Source: Antrodiella citrinella (Eukaryota > Basidiomycota > Agaricomycetes > Polyporales > Steccherinaceae). From it: 14,037 nt of DNA. The notes beneath the pieces are model-generated. The model was not told the DNA's origin. It did not search any database and was given only the letters and a program-made list of their open reading frames with translations. This document shows positions 1 through 8,642 of this stretch, one piece after another (positions within the stretch are counted from its first letter, which is position 1; every line of letters begins with the position of its first letter). The stretch lies in the NCBI GenBank assembly GCA_004802725.1, contig SGPM01000518.1, positions 1 through 14,037 on the forward strand, written 5' to 3'. The position numbers and the translations under genes were made by a program.

Positions 1-1043
1 CAACCGAGGAGTAGCACGACGGTACCATTTTTGTCTATCCGAATCAAGACAACGCGGTCATTTCTTGGGTCACCGCGGTAATCGAGGCGGAGGTGCTCGA
101 GATTCTTCCCCTTTGTCTCCAAGAGATTACACATCGCCTCGACCTCGATTGAGTTTTTCAGGTCAAATTCGGCTCCAAAGCCCTTTAGCTTGTCAGTGCC
201 GGAGAAAAGGACGTCCATGGCGGGACGCGCGGGGTGTGGTCTGACATATTCGACGCCAATGAGATCCAGCGTATCTAGTGCCGCCAAGTAGCTCGGGCTG
301 AGGGGGAGATCGTCGTTGGAACCAAAAATGGACACATGATTGAGCCATATATTGGCAACAACCAAAGTGTCCAACAGCATCCAGAGGGCGAGTTCGCCAA
401 TGTCCGAATAGATCACCAAGAATTCGGGCAGAGACGACGACCGCTTGGATATATGGTAGGGGTCAGCAGGAGCTCGAGGACAAATGTCTGGAACAGATTT
501 TCTTCCTCTCCTCAGCGGTTTCAGCGTTGAGAAGAGCGAACTACAGAAGAATGATTTTTGACCGGGCCTATTCTGCTTTACTCCAGCGGTTCGATCCTGT
601 TTGCATGCTGTGATAGGAGCTAAGGGTCGATGGTCGACCCGACATCCATTGATCTCGATAGTCCGCAAGTTGGGAAAGATAGATGCCAACTAGAGAATCC
701 CTTCCACGAACAAAGGTTCCAAACGACGGGCATTGAATACGGCGTAGAAGCGTAGCTTGTGCACGTACATTGCGAGATGGGGCAAGGACCGGTAGTGACG
801 CACGAAGCTTTGAATAAGAATGGTGTTGCCTGTCTCTACATCGGAAGGGAAACAATCTATCAGAACACGGATTGCATCGAACAGACAAGTCCTGGCAGGA
901 GAAACCCAACTGCGAGAGACGAGAGACAGACTGGAGAGTGTCGCTCGGTCCCAAGTCCTATTGGAATCGACTCGGAGATGCCGTGCGATGCTGAGCCGCA
1001 GCTCGGTTGGTAGGAGTTGGTCCATGTTGGTGTCAGATGTCAT
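1..1043 (-). CDS. F-box/LRR-like protein, 3' end off window, with in-frame amber codon
   Basis: The ATG at 1043 starts a frame whose residues 10-55 look like an F-box: LPTELRLSIARHL, then SLSLVSRSWVSPAR, the usual 'LxLVSrsW' ending. F-box proteins are Skp1-binding substrate adaptors of SCF ubiquitin ligases. After the F-box comes YVHKLRF, typical of the start of the leucine-rich part in mushroom F-box proteins. At 690-692 the frame meets a TAG (codon 118) and then stays open for the remaining 229 codons to the window edge. The continuation is LRR-like (FPNLRTIEINGC just after the stop; YLAALDTLDLIGVEYV; NLEHLRLDY), so it is probably the same gene. A CAG-to-TAG change would explain it. I found no intron that removes the TAG and keeps the conserved block. 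It may be a young pseudogene, a sequence error or a missed splice. A longer frame starting at a TTG at 1088 is less likely. Confidence 0.6.
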
Positions 1044-1402
1044 GTTCGAATTTATGTCGCCGTAATAAACGAAATTCTGAGTCTTCAAGAGGGGGAGTCG
1101 GCGACAGTGCTCAAGATCTAGATCTAATCTGATTTAATCTGTTTGCACTGTTCGTTGGATCCATTCCTACCGACGACACAGCTCCCTTCGGATTCCTCGA
1201 CACAACAGAAATCATTCGAGCCGTGCATCTTTTGCCTGCAGGTGCACATGAACGCACCAAAGAACTCCTGAGGCATTCCCCGCTCGGCAGGAAGAGGATG
1301 GGGACGAGGACTGGGTGCGCAGTCACTCCGACTCACTCGAGCGTGGCTGTTTCGCTGACAGTGGACACCGATCGTCTAGAGGACGGTACGAGAACTATAT
1401 GC
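1044..1402. other. Intergenic, upstream of the F-box gene
   Basis: No convincing gene. Short ORFs on both strands overlap each other and resemble nothing I know. A 12-bp perfect palindrome AGATCTAGATCT lies at 1114-1125, next to an AT-richer stretch. This is probably the promoter side of the leftward F-box gene. Confidence 0.4.
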
Positions 1403-1780
1403 TTAGTGCATTGGCACCCGAGACCGTCCAGAACCGTCCGACCAGAGCTTGATGATACCGAGACTCAGTAAGAGGAGGAAGATCGTGATGAGTTGACGAG
1501 GAAGCGGCGGACTTTGGGTATGTTCTTCATGAGGGTGAGGGTGGGGGAGCCGAGGGCGAGAGCGAGGGAAACAATGGAAACGATGGAAACATGGAAATGA
1601 GTGCATTAAGGGCCACGAGGAAGACGTGGCGGCGCAGTACTGTGGACCAGATGACTCCAAGACCAGCCTGAGGACTCCATTGCTAGCGGTGGTAACGATG
1701 ATGAGGATGAAATTGACGATGATGACGAAGGCGAGGAGGAAGAGGACCCGTACCAAGGCTTCGGACGCCTGTAGTAGCAT
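1403..1780 (-). CDS. Doubtful hydrophobic ORF (possible membrane-protein fragment)
   Basis: From an ATG at 1780 the frame runs 125 codons. Residues about 8-28 are strongly hydrophobic (LVRVLFLLAFVIIVNFILII), with many C-ending codons. The middle is rich in Pro, His and Arg, and a second hydrophobic stretch (LITIFLLLLSLGII) lies near the end. The same frame is open upstream to 1864 without an ATG, and a TATA-like string sits about 50 nt further up. I do not recognise a family. The first membrane-like stretch is the complement of an acidic Asp/Glu frame on the plus strand, so composition alone could create it. It may be a decayed fragment or a shadow. Confidence 0.18.
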   Translation of the reverse strand: MLLQASEALVRVLFLLAFVIIVNFILIIVTTASNGVLRLVLESSGPQYCAATSSSWPLMHSFPCFHRFHCFPRSRPRLPHPHPHEEHTQSPPLPRQLITIFLLLLSLGIIKLWSDGSGRSRVPMH

Positions 1781-2320
1781 TAAACTATCGAGAAACCCTC
1801 CTTGAACTTGAACTCGACGAGTCGGACTTGGCTCAGTCCAGGGCCAGTGCCATGACAATATCAAGATAGATGGACATGCTCACTTAGTCCCCCTCATAAT
1901 CAGGGTGACCTTTGTATATATTTACGTGGATTTGCAAGTATACAGTATGGGTCCCAACAGCTACAAGCATACGGTGTGCAGCCCAGTGTTTGCGAGCGAA
2001 CACAAACGTTCGGGCCGCTTTCAAGTGCCAACAACCTTCAAGTGAGCTCGCATGTGGCGAGCGTTTTTCCTGATATTATTATCTATACGAGTTTTGCTGG
2101 CAGCCAGTCGACACCACGCCGAGCTGAGGTCCATGGTACTAAATCGCGACCTGCACTCTGGGTGCAGCCGACGCCATGAAAGCAAACTCCTTCGCCGCAG
2201 CACGGGAAATTGATGGACTTTGGTGTCATCACATCTCGTAGGAAGTGTGTTTTCTGAAATTTCTCGGGGAAGACGAGGTGCTATTGGATAATCGGCAGTG
2301 ACACGTCAGACAGACTCTTC
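1781..2320. other. Intergenic; may hold the tail of the upstream membrane-protein gene
   Basis: No independent gene is supported. On the minus strand a possible intron 2343..2281 (GTGTTC to CCAATAG) would join the membrane-protein gene at 2321-3145 to an open frame that runs to a TGA at 2021, adding about 85 codons of basic, low-complexity tail. I cannot tell whether this splice is used. Plus-strand ORFs here are short and featureless. Confidence 0.3.
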
Positions 2321-3145
2321 TCAAGGCAGAAGAGAGAACACACCAGTCGTCCAAGTGGCGTTGGGGTACGTGAAAGTACCACGACGCTTCCTACGCCGGT
2401 ATAACCATACACCGAGTAGAACCAGGAATATGAAAGCGATGCTACCGACGACACCACCGGCTATAGCTCCACTGTTCATCGAAGGTTTTCGATGACTATC
2501 CAAAAATTGTGTTTCAAACGCTTGGGCGATGGTGGATGTCACGAGGGACGAAGAAGGTGGTAGTAATGATGTTTCCGCAAATGAATACGGCTGATTTGTT
2601 GGTGCGGGGGGTAACATCGGAGGAGTCATTGAGGGAAGTGCGTGTCATCTGGAAATGGTGAGATGACGAGGAAGTCCACATTGACAGGCGCATCGTCTTC
2701 GACCATCGTGAAATTGGCTGTCAACCGATGAGTCGTATTCGGTGAAAGAGAGTTGGACTTGAAGAAATAGTAAGCTGGGAAGTCTTTCCCGAGACCCAGT
2801 TCAGGGACAATCGTGAGGTTGCTCGTGACAAATGCGTCGTTGTCAATGCTGAACTGTCCCGTCGGTGATTGCGATACCTGAGATACGTGGACTATCACCC
2901 ATACTGATATCTGGGCCTCTGGTGATGTTGGGGAGGATCAGGACAACGCTAAGCAACGTATAAAAACAGTGTATACCAGTAAAGTCAATGTAAAATCCGC
3001 TCATGCTCGTATTGGTCGAAGTCAAGGTATGATTATAGACTCTTGGGTTGTTCGTTGCGAGTACAAGCCAATGACCGAAATGACGAATTTCGGGATTTTG
3101 GTCGTCCACTAGTGTGGTCATGTTGGACTGGTAAGAACGATTCAT
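2321..3145 (-). CDS. Single-pass membrane protein with N-terminal ectodomain; frame break before the TM segment
   Basis: This resembles basidiomycete proteins with an Asn-rich, beta-sandwich-like outer domain, one membrane helix and a basic inner tail. Exon 1 is 3145..2977 (MNRSYQSN, then LVDDQNPEIRHFG and YIDFT). A 58-nt intron 2976..2919 (GTATAC to CACCAG, CTGAT branch) gives DFTEAQISVWVIVHVSQ, then GQFSIDN, several Asn-X-Thr sites and VNVDFLVISPF. This frame stops at 2626. The membrane frame starts in the same four bases (ATGA, 2629-2626): a Pro/Ser-rich stalk, the helix GAIAGGVVGSIAFIFLVLLG and RRRKRR as an inside anchor. The two parts clearly belong together, so either a weak intron (for example 2667..2591, donor GTCATC, which restores the frame) or a frameshift joins them. 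No classical signal peptide follows the chosen ATG. The tail is short unless a further intron 2343..2281 is used. Function unknown; cell-surface sensing is only a guess. Confidence 0.6.
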
Positions 3146-4310
3146 GACGAGAAGTGCCAGAAATACGCTCGCAGGCCTAGGATAGAGGAATATGAGTGTT
3201 ATGATGCCTCTGTAGTAGAGGCCCGAAGTCCCAAGATATAGGCATCGTCTTGATTATCATCAATGGAGTGGTCTTGAATCTGTTCAATCAGCCCTCACTT
3301 AAGTTAGCACCGGAAAATCAAAATCGTTGGCACGTCGTGCCACGAACATCTTTTACCACCGAGTTTCTGAAGTACTTGGTGGTGGACGTGAGGGAAGTGA
3401 CCCTTATTGACTTGTATCTTTGGTTCGCCAGACGATCTATCGCGTGGCAGTGGATCTGTCAGATACTATGTTACGGGGTGATGTCAAAATGAGATTGCGT
3501 CGGGTTTCTACTGACCTGGATGATCATACGAGAAGTCGGCACTGCCACGGCGAAGAGACATGTATAGACCTGAGCGGAATCGGTCCTCGAGCGCGAACGA
3601 ATCAGAATGAAGTCCCCCGTCCACAGAGCAAGAAAGACCCTGGAATATGAAGGTCTTAGACATTCGAGAGCGTATAGGGAGATGACCAAGAGTCTTTGTA
3701 ATGCGAGGAGGACAGACATCAAAGGCAGCTGATGACTCCCGAGGTCCGTTGCAGGATCTGCTCCAAGTATATGTATGTTCTAGCATATGTTACGCCGACA
3801 GTACAATGGTCAACTGCCCGGGCATTGACACATACTATAGCTAGGGTGAAACAGGAGTTGTCAGCGCGTGCCACTGGTAGTAATGAAACAGAAGACGGGC
3901 ATACACGCCTTCCTTGTACCCCTCGTCCAACCAAGAGCGTGTCGTACCAATGATTGCCTCGTTGCGCGCCGGCCCCTCTTGAATACTGTCAACTTTCGAG
4001 AGAAAATGGTCAGTTAGAATGGTATGGCAATGAAAGTTAAAGTCATGGTGAAAATCTAGCAAGTAGCCTCGATTGAACTTATGCAATGAATTCGCTGGCT
4101 CTCAACTTGCTATGCACAGTGACGAAATAAACATGGCCCAGCTGATCGGCGAAAGGCGGTAAAGATACAAATGTATGAATGGTTTGGATACTTGTGGTGA
4201 CGATTTGTACTAATGACGATATGGAATGAGGTATTGTCCGTTGAGAATGGAGCCGATGCCTAAGCCAAATGATACGTCTGTCCGTAGGTCCTGGAGTAAA
4301 GCAGAACTTC
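3146..4310. other. Intergenic between IWR1 and the membrane-protein gene
   Basis: About 1.2 kb with no gene I can defend. A TATATC string at 3235-3240 lies about 95 nt upstream of the membrane-protein ATG at 3145 and could be its core promoter. Several minus-strand frames of 70-100 codons occur (for example 3508-3786 and 3841-4086). They overlap in different frames and none shows a recognisable domain. A small exon or decayed fragment could be hidden here. Confidence 0.35.
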
Positions 4311-5699
4311 TCATCGCCAGTCCAAATCGCCGTCGTCACGATAGACTTGCTCCTCCTCAGAATCCTCGTGGAATTCATCCTCTGCACGAAGGAAGGAAAT
4401 CAATTGAGGAAGTCGGCAGCAAGTAAGGGAGATGACGTACCGTCACCTGCACTATCCGATTCCTCCTCATCGGGATAGTCATTCATATACCAATCCTCAG
4501 CTAGACGAACACGTATGAGCCAAGGGTAAGGATTTGAAAAAAAGCAAGTCTCACCATTGGAATCTTCATCGTCCTCGTCCTCAAAATCTGAGCCATCCGA
4601 GTCCCAGTCGTCGGCCTCAGGCGGTAAACCGCTCCTGAAAGCTTCATCAGTGAGCTGTCATCAAGCGAGGTGGAACAGAGACACTCACAAGGTACCGATG
4701 TGGATACCACCGACGGCTGGCTCGTAGAGCTCTTGGAACGTAGTTGGCCTCTGATAGAATACATCCCAGACATACTCATCATCTCCCTCTGCGATCTTCG
4801 CCAGCGAATGAGAAGAGGGGAGGGGAGTAGTTGCATTGTCTTCGTTCACTGTGTCCGGGGCAGTCAGCTCCTGTGATGCAGCATTGAAGGGGGAGAAGAG
4901 AAACGTACGTTTGAGATACTCGTTCAGCATCGGCATGAACTTCGCCATCTCCCGATCTGCCTCACTGGACGGCGCGCTCGAAAGAGTAGAGGAAGAGGGA
5001 ATTGCGTCATACATCGTGAAGGAAGGTTGTCGTTGGCCTTCTGCAACTAGATCCTTGTAGGCTGCAACTTTAGGTCTGCAAAGTCAATCGTGTTCAGTCA
5101 GTCAGATGCGGTGTACAAAGACCCAACGTACGGAGCAGATGGTTGAGATGTCTGTCTAGCAGATCTCGTAGACTCTTGAGAAGCAGATGGAACCACGGTG
5201 TATGCGCGAGTAGGGTCCACGGGTGGCTGACGGACGGGCGACGGTACCGAAGAGGCAGAAGCAGAAGGCGCGACCGAAGCAGCAGATTCGGGAGGCTGAC
5301 TGGACAGCATAGGGGATGTTGAAACCTTCTGCTTTTCGCGAGCCAAAGAACTTATACGATCCTAGCATGGCCATCGCCATCGCGCAGCCACTCAGTTCCA
5401 ACGGACTGAGACGAAATACGGTTGCTAGCCAACACACCTCAATGTCTTTCTTTCGTTGTTCGTCGTCCCACGCGCCTTCCTCCACCGTCTCCACAAATTG
5501 AAACACATTCAGAGCACCTTTGGAGCGTTTCCGACGCGCTTTCGAGTCGATGACTGTAGTGGTTGAGCATCCGAGACATACAAGCTTTGTGCAGTAGCGG
5601 CTCACCTAATGCGTCAAGTGGCTCCTCGGTACGTTTCCTTTTGATACGAATGAGGGTTAACGACTGCTGTGAATCCGTGGGCTGGATGTCCTCCATCAT
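4311..5699 (-). CDS. IWR1: RNA polymerase II nuclear-import factor Iwr1
   Basis: Iwr1 binds assembled RNA polymerase II in the cytoplasm and carries it through the nuclear pore by its own nuclear-localisation signal. I read eight exons: 5699-5606, 5553-5438, 5361-5132, 5075-4909, 4848-4689, 4634-4555, 4500-4441 and 4381-4311. All junctions are GT-AG and phase-consistent, giving 325 aa; introns are 52-76 nt. Residues 17-31 (IRIKRKRTEEPLDAL) are the family's conserved basic N-terminus, continuing over intron 1 as VIDSKARRKR. A Ser/Pro-rich linker lies in exon 3. DEYVWDVFY (about 226-234) precedes the acidic Iwr1 box EDSNAEDWYMNDYPDEEE (about 279-296), and the protein ends DEFHEDSEEEQVYRDDGD plus LDWR. 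Intron 4 (4908-4849) is 60 nt, divisible by three and free of stops, so an unspliced reading also stays open; its CTGAC branch site favours splicing. The start is the first of two adjacent ATGs. Confidence 0.95.
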
Positions 5700-5897
5700 G
5701 AGGATTATGCACAAAACGCAGACGTTGAACGACAAAGTTACATGATCAACTCTTCCGAGTCGCTGTGGCCACAGACGCCCATTGCTCCGGTAAACCGGCC
5801 CGAGATGGATTTCAGTGCGCTAAGTCTCAGTGCTTGCCCTTGACACACACGTACGCAGTTCATGGGGGACGTTACGAGTTTATTGAGAGACATTATA

Positions 5898-5900
<3 letters not shown>

Positions 5901-5928
<28 letters not shown>
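5901..5928. repeat. (GA)14 simple repeat
   Basis: An uninterrupted 28-bp GA dinucleotide repeat (CT on the minus strand), about 200 bp upstream of the IWR1 start codon. CT-rich stretches are common in fungal promoters, so it may belong to the IWR1 promoter. Its length is likely to vary between strains. Confidence 0.95.
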
Positions 5929-6547
5929 ACTACGCGTCTACAAATCTAGGCAGATTTTGAAAGTGTTCAAGTCCGTATCCAAGTACAGATATCGAGTCAG
6001 ATGAAACCAAAAGGCGTTCGAAATACATGTCTAATATGGAGAGAAATGGAGAAATAGAAACAAGATATCGAGATAGAAGATGATTGTCCCGAGAAGAGAA
6101 TCGAAGCGACCGTAGGCAGGATGCAGAATTTGAGCCGGAGACCAAAGAGGGACAGAGAATACAGCGCGACGACGAAGAACGACGAGGGAAGTTGAGGGTT
6201 TCCGACATCGGTTCGCAGAGTGGAACGTTATATTGAGACTCCAGTACGAGACGAGCGAGGGAGTATTGCGGCTTGGGTCAGGCGGTAGCGTATCGGCTGA
6301 CGGAGACCTGCGACTGGTAGGGACAGTATGTATACGACAAGATGTTCCAAAATGGCGAATTGTCAAAGACAAGTAGGATGGGACGGGCGACAAGAGGTTG
6401 CGAGGCGGGAATATTCGGCACAGACTTCGGGAGCGGCGAGCAAAGGCAGAGGCGAAAGCGGTAGGCTGAGAAAGAAAGCGCGCAAAAATGCAGCGGCGTG
6501 AAAATAGGTTATGGTACTTTCAAAAAAAAATCCGCAGACTGCGGGCC
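5929..6547. other. Purine-rich gene-free stretch upstream of IWR1
   Basis: From about 6000 to 6480 the plus strand is strikingly A/G-rich, so the minus strand reads C/T-rich. Frames on the plus strand give Arg/Glu-rich strings broken by stops; minus frames give Ser/Pro-rich strings. Neither looks like a known protein. A run of nine A and a short GC palindrome (CCGCAG-A-CTGCGG) sit at about 6521-6545. It is best read as 5' flanking DNA of IWR1 plus the 3' flank of the next gene. Confidence 0.4.
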
Positions 6548-7142
6548 TCAGAAGACGAGGCGTATAAACTACATGGCAATTGTTAGCTGAAGAACTGACG
6601 TCGAAATGAGAAAGAAGCTCACAGGATAGATGTGTAGAGCATGTTGGTCACAGAGAGAAGGGATAGAAAAGAATGTTGCCTCGCTACTGCCGTTCGCGTC
6701 GCCGAAGCGAAGTGGTACCGTGAAGGTGGTGATGGTCGGGTTGATGTTCCTACTGTCCAAGCTGATGAAAGCATCAGAATGGTCGGACATACTGATAGAT
6801 TGGGAGAGCGGCTTACTTATTGGATGTCCTGTCGCTGTGATAGACAAAACTCCGGAAGAGGGTGATCAATCCTCCCCCGAAGATGGTCGGTCCACCGCAT
6901 ACTGTCGTCACAAAGGTCTCGATGTCTCGATATGAGCTTGATGAGTCCTGGGACTGTTTTCAGGGATAAGCATCGCAAAAGACAAGGTCTGAACGAGAAT
7001 GTACCTGAACGAGCCAGCCAGATACGGAGAAGAAATCGAGGGGTCTCTGTCGTCGTCGTCTCGTTATGTCCAAAATGTGGAAGGATTTAAGGTATCGGGG
7101 TCGTGACTCGTCGGAGTCGTCGCCGGAGGTGGAAGAAGAGGT
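6548..7142 (-). CDS. Tentative spliced gene of unknown function, 5' end unresolved
   Basis: A chain of minus-strand exons fits three consecutive good introns: 7004-6954 (51 nt, GTACAT to AACAG), 6816-6762 (55 nt, GTAAGC to ATCAG, CTGAT branch) and 6622-6569 (54 nt, GTGAGC to TGTAG, CTAAC branch). The exons would be about 7142-7005, 6953-6817, 6761-6623 and 6568-6548. The product contains a Gly-rich hydrophobic segment (ETFVTTVCGGPTIFGGGLIT), then INPTITTFTVPLRFGDANG and FFSIPSLCDQHALHIYP, ending IRLVF. Codons in the last exons end mostly in C, as in real genes here. I do not recognise the family. Upstream of about 7142 all three frames are partly open and the start codon is unclear; the frame used is preceded by a TAG at 7143-7145. 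Alternative splicing choices in 6850-7140 give other plausible peptides, so the 5' half is uncertain. Confidence 0.35.
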
Positions 7143-7517
7143 CTAGTTGGCTGGTAGTTTTCTGCACGGGAAGCTGCCAGGATCGCTTCGAGATTGTCTG
7201 CGCCTCCGAGATAAGCCAAAGAAAGGGAGAAAATGAGAGAAAAAGGTGTTCATGACGTTGTGGCCATATACATTGATCCTGAATGATCCTGAGTACCGGT
7301 GGAAGTGGGACCTGTTGGCTTCGGATGAGCCAGCAAGAAAGGGACCAAGTACGACGGGAGGCACGTCAGTTCCCGGTCCAAGCTACACCTCGACCATCCG
7401 TGAGCTCGTAGAGATAGCATCGTAGAGTATTGATAATCATATGTTGGGGTTTATGTTGGCATATCTAGTTTACTTAAAAGAACACTGAAATGACACCGTA
7501 AGACCCCCATGTTTGTT
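7143..7517. other. Unresolved stretch, possible 5' exons of the unknown gene
   Basis: Several short minus-strand frames start at ATGs at 7440, 7420 and 7250, and all three frames are open over parts of 7143-7250. A donor-like GTATAT and a pyrimidine tract (about 7205-7250) suggest an intron, but I could not join the pieces convincingly. The first exon of the gene at 6548-7142 may lie here. Confidence 0.3.
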
Positions 7518-7544
7518 GGAGGAGGAGGAGGAGGAGGAGGAGGA
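7518..7544. repeat. (GGA)9 trinucleotide repeat
   Basis: Nine exact GGA units on the plus strand, CCT/TCC on the minus strand. In one minus-strand frame it would read as a run of nine serines, but that frame has no gene-like features, so the repeat is probably non-coding. Confidence 0.95.
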
Positions 7545-7590
7545 TATATTCCGGTTCGGTCCCATCAGAAACGCCGGTTTGCTTTCCCGT

Positions 7591-7917
7591 TTACACGCTA
7601 GGCCTATGCGTACGGTAAAAGCATCTACGTACAGAATGTAGCTCCGAACGAACCCCAAGCTCTTCCTGCCTTCTATGTATACTAAAATAATGCTTATAGT
7701 GATGAAGAACAAAGGAATGCGGAGGCAAGATCTCATACACCCAGCACGCGAATAACAGCACCGAGAAAACACAAACCCAAGGTACTGATACTCCCAGAGG
7801 CTGCCCCACCAGTAGTCTAAGCAACATAAGTCGTCGAAACACCAGTGGCACGATGTTATTCTCGCACAAGTACTTGTGAGGACCGGCTGCGCATGCCCCT
7901 GGGCCCTGGCCAAGCAT
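7591..7917 (-). pseudogene. Possible remnant of a cytochrome P450 N-terminal membrane anchor
   Basis: From an ATG at 7917 the frame runs 108 codons. It resembles the N-terminus of basidiomycete P450 proteins: GPGACAAGPHKYL (similar to 'PPGxxYL'), then hydrophobic stretches LVFRRLMLLRLLVGQPLGVS and VPWVCVFSVLLFACWVY, then HRRQEELGVR, like the 'RRxAxxLGA' that follows the anchor in that group. None of the P450 core (I-helix threonine, ExxR, heme cysteine loop) occurs downstream on this strand. If the resemblance is real, this is a truncated or decayed copy. The evidence is resemblance only. Confidence 0.25.
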
Positions 7918-8642
7918 GCGATGGAGGAAGTTGACTGTAACCCGTCCTCGTAAGGGTGAGCAAGTCACGTAGCATCCGTGTCCTTAATACAATGTTATGC
8001 GCCTTTCATTTCATTTTGCTTTCGCCGCGTAACGGCAAGCATAGCTTGCAGCTTAGGGGACACACGGTCGAGTTCAAAGAGACACGTAGTACAGCCGTCA
8101 GTGCTCTCCCGTCCGCCAAAGTGTCTATGCCACTGAGGGGTGAGGGAGAAGCAATCGTACGACAGGACATGGGCGTCGGATGGACGATCAGGGAGTGGCG
8201 GAGAAGTCAGAACGGTGTATACACTTACAACTAGCCAAATTGATGGTTAGAAGAACCGGCGTATGATCGTCAGATACCCCCGTCGCACCACCAATCTGTA
8301 TCGACCTTCGGTTGTATTCTATCTTCCTGGAACGAGGACCTGACGACTTGTAGTGCATGATAGCATGTATGCACTCCGTTCTTGTCTTCACAATATGATA
8401 TTTTATCATGTGACATGCACCACATCTTCACAATCCATTCACCGCCAGTACAACATAATAATGAATGGCAATATACGCGACTCGTCTCGACTCGTTACAT
8501 ACAAACGTGTTCTATATAATCGTCGATGTCATCTAGGCAGAGGAAGGGTTAGAAGGGTGGTGCTTCAAGTCATGAGAGCTCTGCAAACAGAATCCACGAT
8601 CAGTTCGTGTTCCACAACAACATGTTATAATAGAGACGTACA
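7918..8642. other. Intergenic downstream of the phosphatase-like gene
   Basis: No gene is supported. ORFs on both strands (for example plus 7956-8234, and plus 8353-8817 which overlaps the phosphatase-like last exon) have no recognisable domain and mixed composition. The stretch next to 8643 is presumably the 3' untranslated region of the phosphatase-like gene and contains two small hairpins. Confidence 0.45.
8352..8409. repeat. Two adjacent short inverted repeats
   Basis: AGTGCAT (8352-8358) pairs with ATGCACT (8369-8375) across a 10-nt loop. ATGATA (8395-8400) pairs with TATCAT (8404-8409) across three T. They lie about 235-290 nt beyond the stop codon of the phosphatase-like gene, where a 3' end or regulatory hairpin could be, but chance occurrence is quite possible. 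Confidence 0.4.

Noticed and set aside
585..605. GGTTCGATCC, like a tRNA B-box
   Set aside because: No A-box, no cloverleaf arms, and it lies inside the open frame of the F-box gene.
2919..2976. Two apparent ultra-short introns of 27-28 nt in the membrane-protein gene
   Set aside because: A single 58-nt GT-AG intron (2976-2919) with a branch site explains the frame change and gives the better protein.
3508..3786. Minus-strand frame ending in YMSLRRGSADFSYDHPG before a donor-like GTCAGT
   Set aside because: Could be an exon, but no upstream or downstream partner exon or family could be found.
4079..4310. Minus-strand text resembling the last helix of basidiomycete seven-helix membrane proteins (HVYFVTVHSKLRASEFIA)
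   Set aside because: Too short, no upstream helices, and the frame ends at once; likeness may be chance next to the IWR1 stop codon.
4849..4908. IWR1 intron 4 read as coding sequence
   Set aside because: It is stop-free and 60 nt long, but has GTACGT donor, CTGAC branch and CACAG acceptor, so splicing is the better reading.
6031..6393. Minus-strand 120-codon Ser/Pro-rich ORF
   Set aside because: Begins at TTG, low-complexity composition follows from the C/T-rich strand, and overlapping frames look equally good.
7956..8234. Plus-strand ORF of 92 codons
   Set aside because: Starts at GTG, mixed composition, no family resemblance, no splice partners.
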